From positions 1-6,090 of the forward strand of contig JAQUNB010000079.1 of the NCBI GenBank assembly GCA_028717825.1: a DNA stretch of 6,090 nucleotides. The letters run 5' to 3'. The DNA comes from Candidatus Omnitrophota bacterium (lineage in GTDB: Bacteria > Omnitrophota > Gorgyraeia > Tantalellales > Tantalellaceae). Every line of letters starts with the position of its first letter. Positions within the stretch are counted from its first letter, which is position 1. Shown here one piece after another: positions 4,596-6,090 of the stretch. Both the position numbers and the translations under genes were made by a program. Below the pieces are notes generated by a model. It ran no database searches. It saw only the letters and a list, made by a program, of their open reading frames with translations, and was not told the origin of the DNA.

Positions 4596-6090
4596 TTAAT
4601 CGATATGCTGGATCTTTAAGTCACCAAACGAACGGAGAACAAAGACGAGGGACAATATGAAGAAGATGACCCCGATTGTCATGCTCGTTTTTTGGGTTAA
4701 CTCTATCGCTATTTCGACAGCTAATAAGCCGAATAAAGTAGTAAATTTTATTAGCGGATTGATCGCCACCGAAGAAGTATCTTTAAAGGGATCGCCGACC
4801 GTATCGCCCACGATAGTGGCGGCATGAAGCGCCGTCCCCTTTTGGTCTCTATACTGAACTTCCACAAGTTTTTTCGCGTTATCCCACGCGCCGCCCGCGT
4901 TCGCCATAAAGATCGCCTGGAACAGGCCGAATATCGCCAGCGAGATAAGATACCCTATAAAGAAAAACGGGTCCAAGCAGGCAAAAGCGACAGTGCTAAA
5001 AAGTATGGTAAGAAATATATTGACCATCCCTTTCTGGACGAATTTCGTACAGATCTCGACTACTTTTTTGCTGTCTTCCGCGGATGCTTTTTGTCCGTCA
5101 CCGCTGAGTTTTATATTATCTTTTATAAAATCAACCGCGTGATACGCCCCCACGGTCACGGCATGCATCGACGCACCGCTAAACCAGTAAATAACCGCCC
5201 CACCGGCTATTAAGCCAAGTAAAAACGGCGGATATAGTATGGAGACCTTCTCTATATTTGTCGTTAAACCATGAGTAAGGATAGCGATGATCGAAAAGAT
5301 CATCGTTGTCGCCCCAACAACCGCTGTCCCGATAAGCACCGGTTTCGCGGTCGCTTTAAAAGTATTACCTGCCCCGTCGTTGGCTTCGAGATTATGTTTT
5401 GCCTTTTCAAAGTCCGGAGTAAAACCATACGCATCTTTTATCTCTTTTTTAACATCAGGCCTTTGTTCAATAACGGAAAGTTCATATATTGACTGTGCGT
5501 TATCCGCGACCGGACCATATGAATCAACGGCGATCGTCACCGGACCCATCCCGAGAAAACCGAACGCCACAAGACCGAACGCGAATATCGCCGGATCAAG
5601 CATAAGGGCACCCATCCCCTGCAAGCTGACCCAATAAGCGATCCCCATTAAGCCCATTATTGTAATACCCATCCAGTAGGCGCTAAAATTGCCGGTCGTT
5701 AATCCGGCAAGGATATTCAGAGAGCTTCCGCCCTTTTTGGAAAAATGAAAGATATTCTGGACATATGATGATTCGGTCGAAGTAAATTTTTTCACCAGTT
5801 CCGGGATCACGGCTCCCGCGATCGTCCCGCAAGTAATGATGGAAGCTAATTTCCACCAGAGAGAACCGCCGCCAAGATCCGGGATGAGCAAATAGGAAAA
5901 AATATACGTCATAATAACCGATATGCCCGAGGTAATCCATACTAAACTGGAAAGCGGGGATTCAAAATTCATCTCGGTTTTTTTACTATATTTCATGTAG
6001 GCAAAAACCCCATTGACCCAATACGCGAGACTCGAGGCAATGATCATGATCAAACGCATAACAAAGAGCCACACCAAAAGCTGTACCTGA
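4596..6090 (-). CDS. hppA: membrane-bound ion-pumping pyrophosphatase, C-terminal part (5' end outside window)
   Basis: Integral-membrane enzyme that couples hydrolysis of pyrophosphate to H+ (or Na+) pumping across the inner membrane. About 497 codons are visible. The frame is open to the right edge, and the family usually has 650-800 residues, so the N-terminal part with the first metal/PPi-binding loop is missing. From the TTG at 6077 (residue 1): DSYGPVADNAQSIYELS at 185-201, GAGNTFKATAK at 236-245, and the closing catalytic signature MANAGGAWDNAKK (391-403) and GDTVGDPFKDTS (424-435), with about ten hydrophobic helices. K241 in GNTFK occupies the position where K marks potassium-independent enzymes and A marks potassium-dependent ones. 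The stretch 202-235 between the two middle motifs is longer than in many homologues. TTG at 6077 is probably not the real start, because coding continues upstream. Ion specificity cannot be settled without the N-terminal half. Confidence 0.94.
   Translation of the reverse strand, partial: QVQLLVWLFVMRLIMIIASSLAYWVNGVFAYMKYSKKTEMNFESPLSSLVWITSGISVIMTYIFSYLLIPDLGGGSLWWKLASIITCGTIAGAVIPELVKKFTSTESSYVQNIFHFSKKGGSSLNILAGLTTGNFSAYWMGITIMGLMGIAYWVSLQGMGALMLDPAIFAFGLVAFGFLGMGPVTIAVDSYGPVADNAQSIYELSVIEQRPDVKKEIKDAYGFTPDFEKAKHNLEANDGAGNTFKATAKPVLIGTAVVGATTMIFSIIAILTHGLTTNIEKVSILYPPFLLGLIAGGAVIYWFSGASMHAVTVGAYHAVDFIKDNIKLSGDGQKASAEDSKKVVEICTKFVQKGMVNIFLTILFSTVAFACLDPFFFIGYLISLAIFGLFQAIFMANAGGAWDNAKKLVEVQYRDQKGTALHAATIVGDTVGDPFKDTSSVAINPLIKFTTLFGLLAVEIAIELTQKTSMTIGVIFFILSLVFVLRSFGDLKIQHID

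Overview
The window reads as chromosomal DNA of a diderm (Gram-negative-type) bacterium: two genes of lipopolysaccharide synthesis (lpxD and an ADP-heptose epimerase) stand together, next to a diguanylate cyclase, an HU-family DNA-binding protein and a membrane pyrophosphatase. Moderate-to-low GC, sigma70-like promoters, Shine-Dalgarno sites and intergenic regions full of degenerate short repeats would fit an uncultured candidate-phylum lineage such as Omnitrophota. That placement is a guess from general flavour, not from a marker gene.

Layout. Positions 1-317 are a divergent control region. A strong extended -10 promoter drives a leftward gene of which only the first codons (MAETY) are in view. 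A second promoter drives the rightward diguanylate cyclase (318-1451). Between them lie a 101-nt element closed by 15-nt inverted arms and a GC-rich palindrome. The cyclase converges on a leftward operon, lpxD (3605-2592) then rfaD/hldD (2553-1591), and an AT-rich palindrome fills the gap between the two 3' ends. Upstream of lpxD is a good promoter and then about 270 bp of repeats with three successive periodicities (about 37, 7 and 10 nt), the last folded into a 101-nt palindrome. Next come a bidirectional 17-bp terminator, an HU-like gene (4356-4072) with a near-consensus promoter, a 166-bp spacer with two hairpins, and the C-terminal two-thirds or so of a membrane pyrophosphatase (6090-4596), cut by the window edge.

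How the genes relate. lpxD makes the diacyl-glucosamine precursor of lipid A and rfaD makes the heptose donor for the inner core, so this pair forms one outer-membrane unit. The cyclase, HU and pyrophosphatase each have their own signals and look like independent housekeeping or signalling genes. I see no defence system, transposase, CRISPR array or obvious new multi-gene system. The features that are not explained by ordinary genes are the repeat tract at 3681-3946 and the inverted-repeat element at 110-210.
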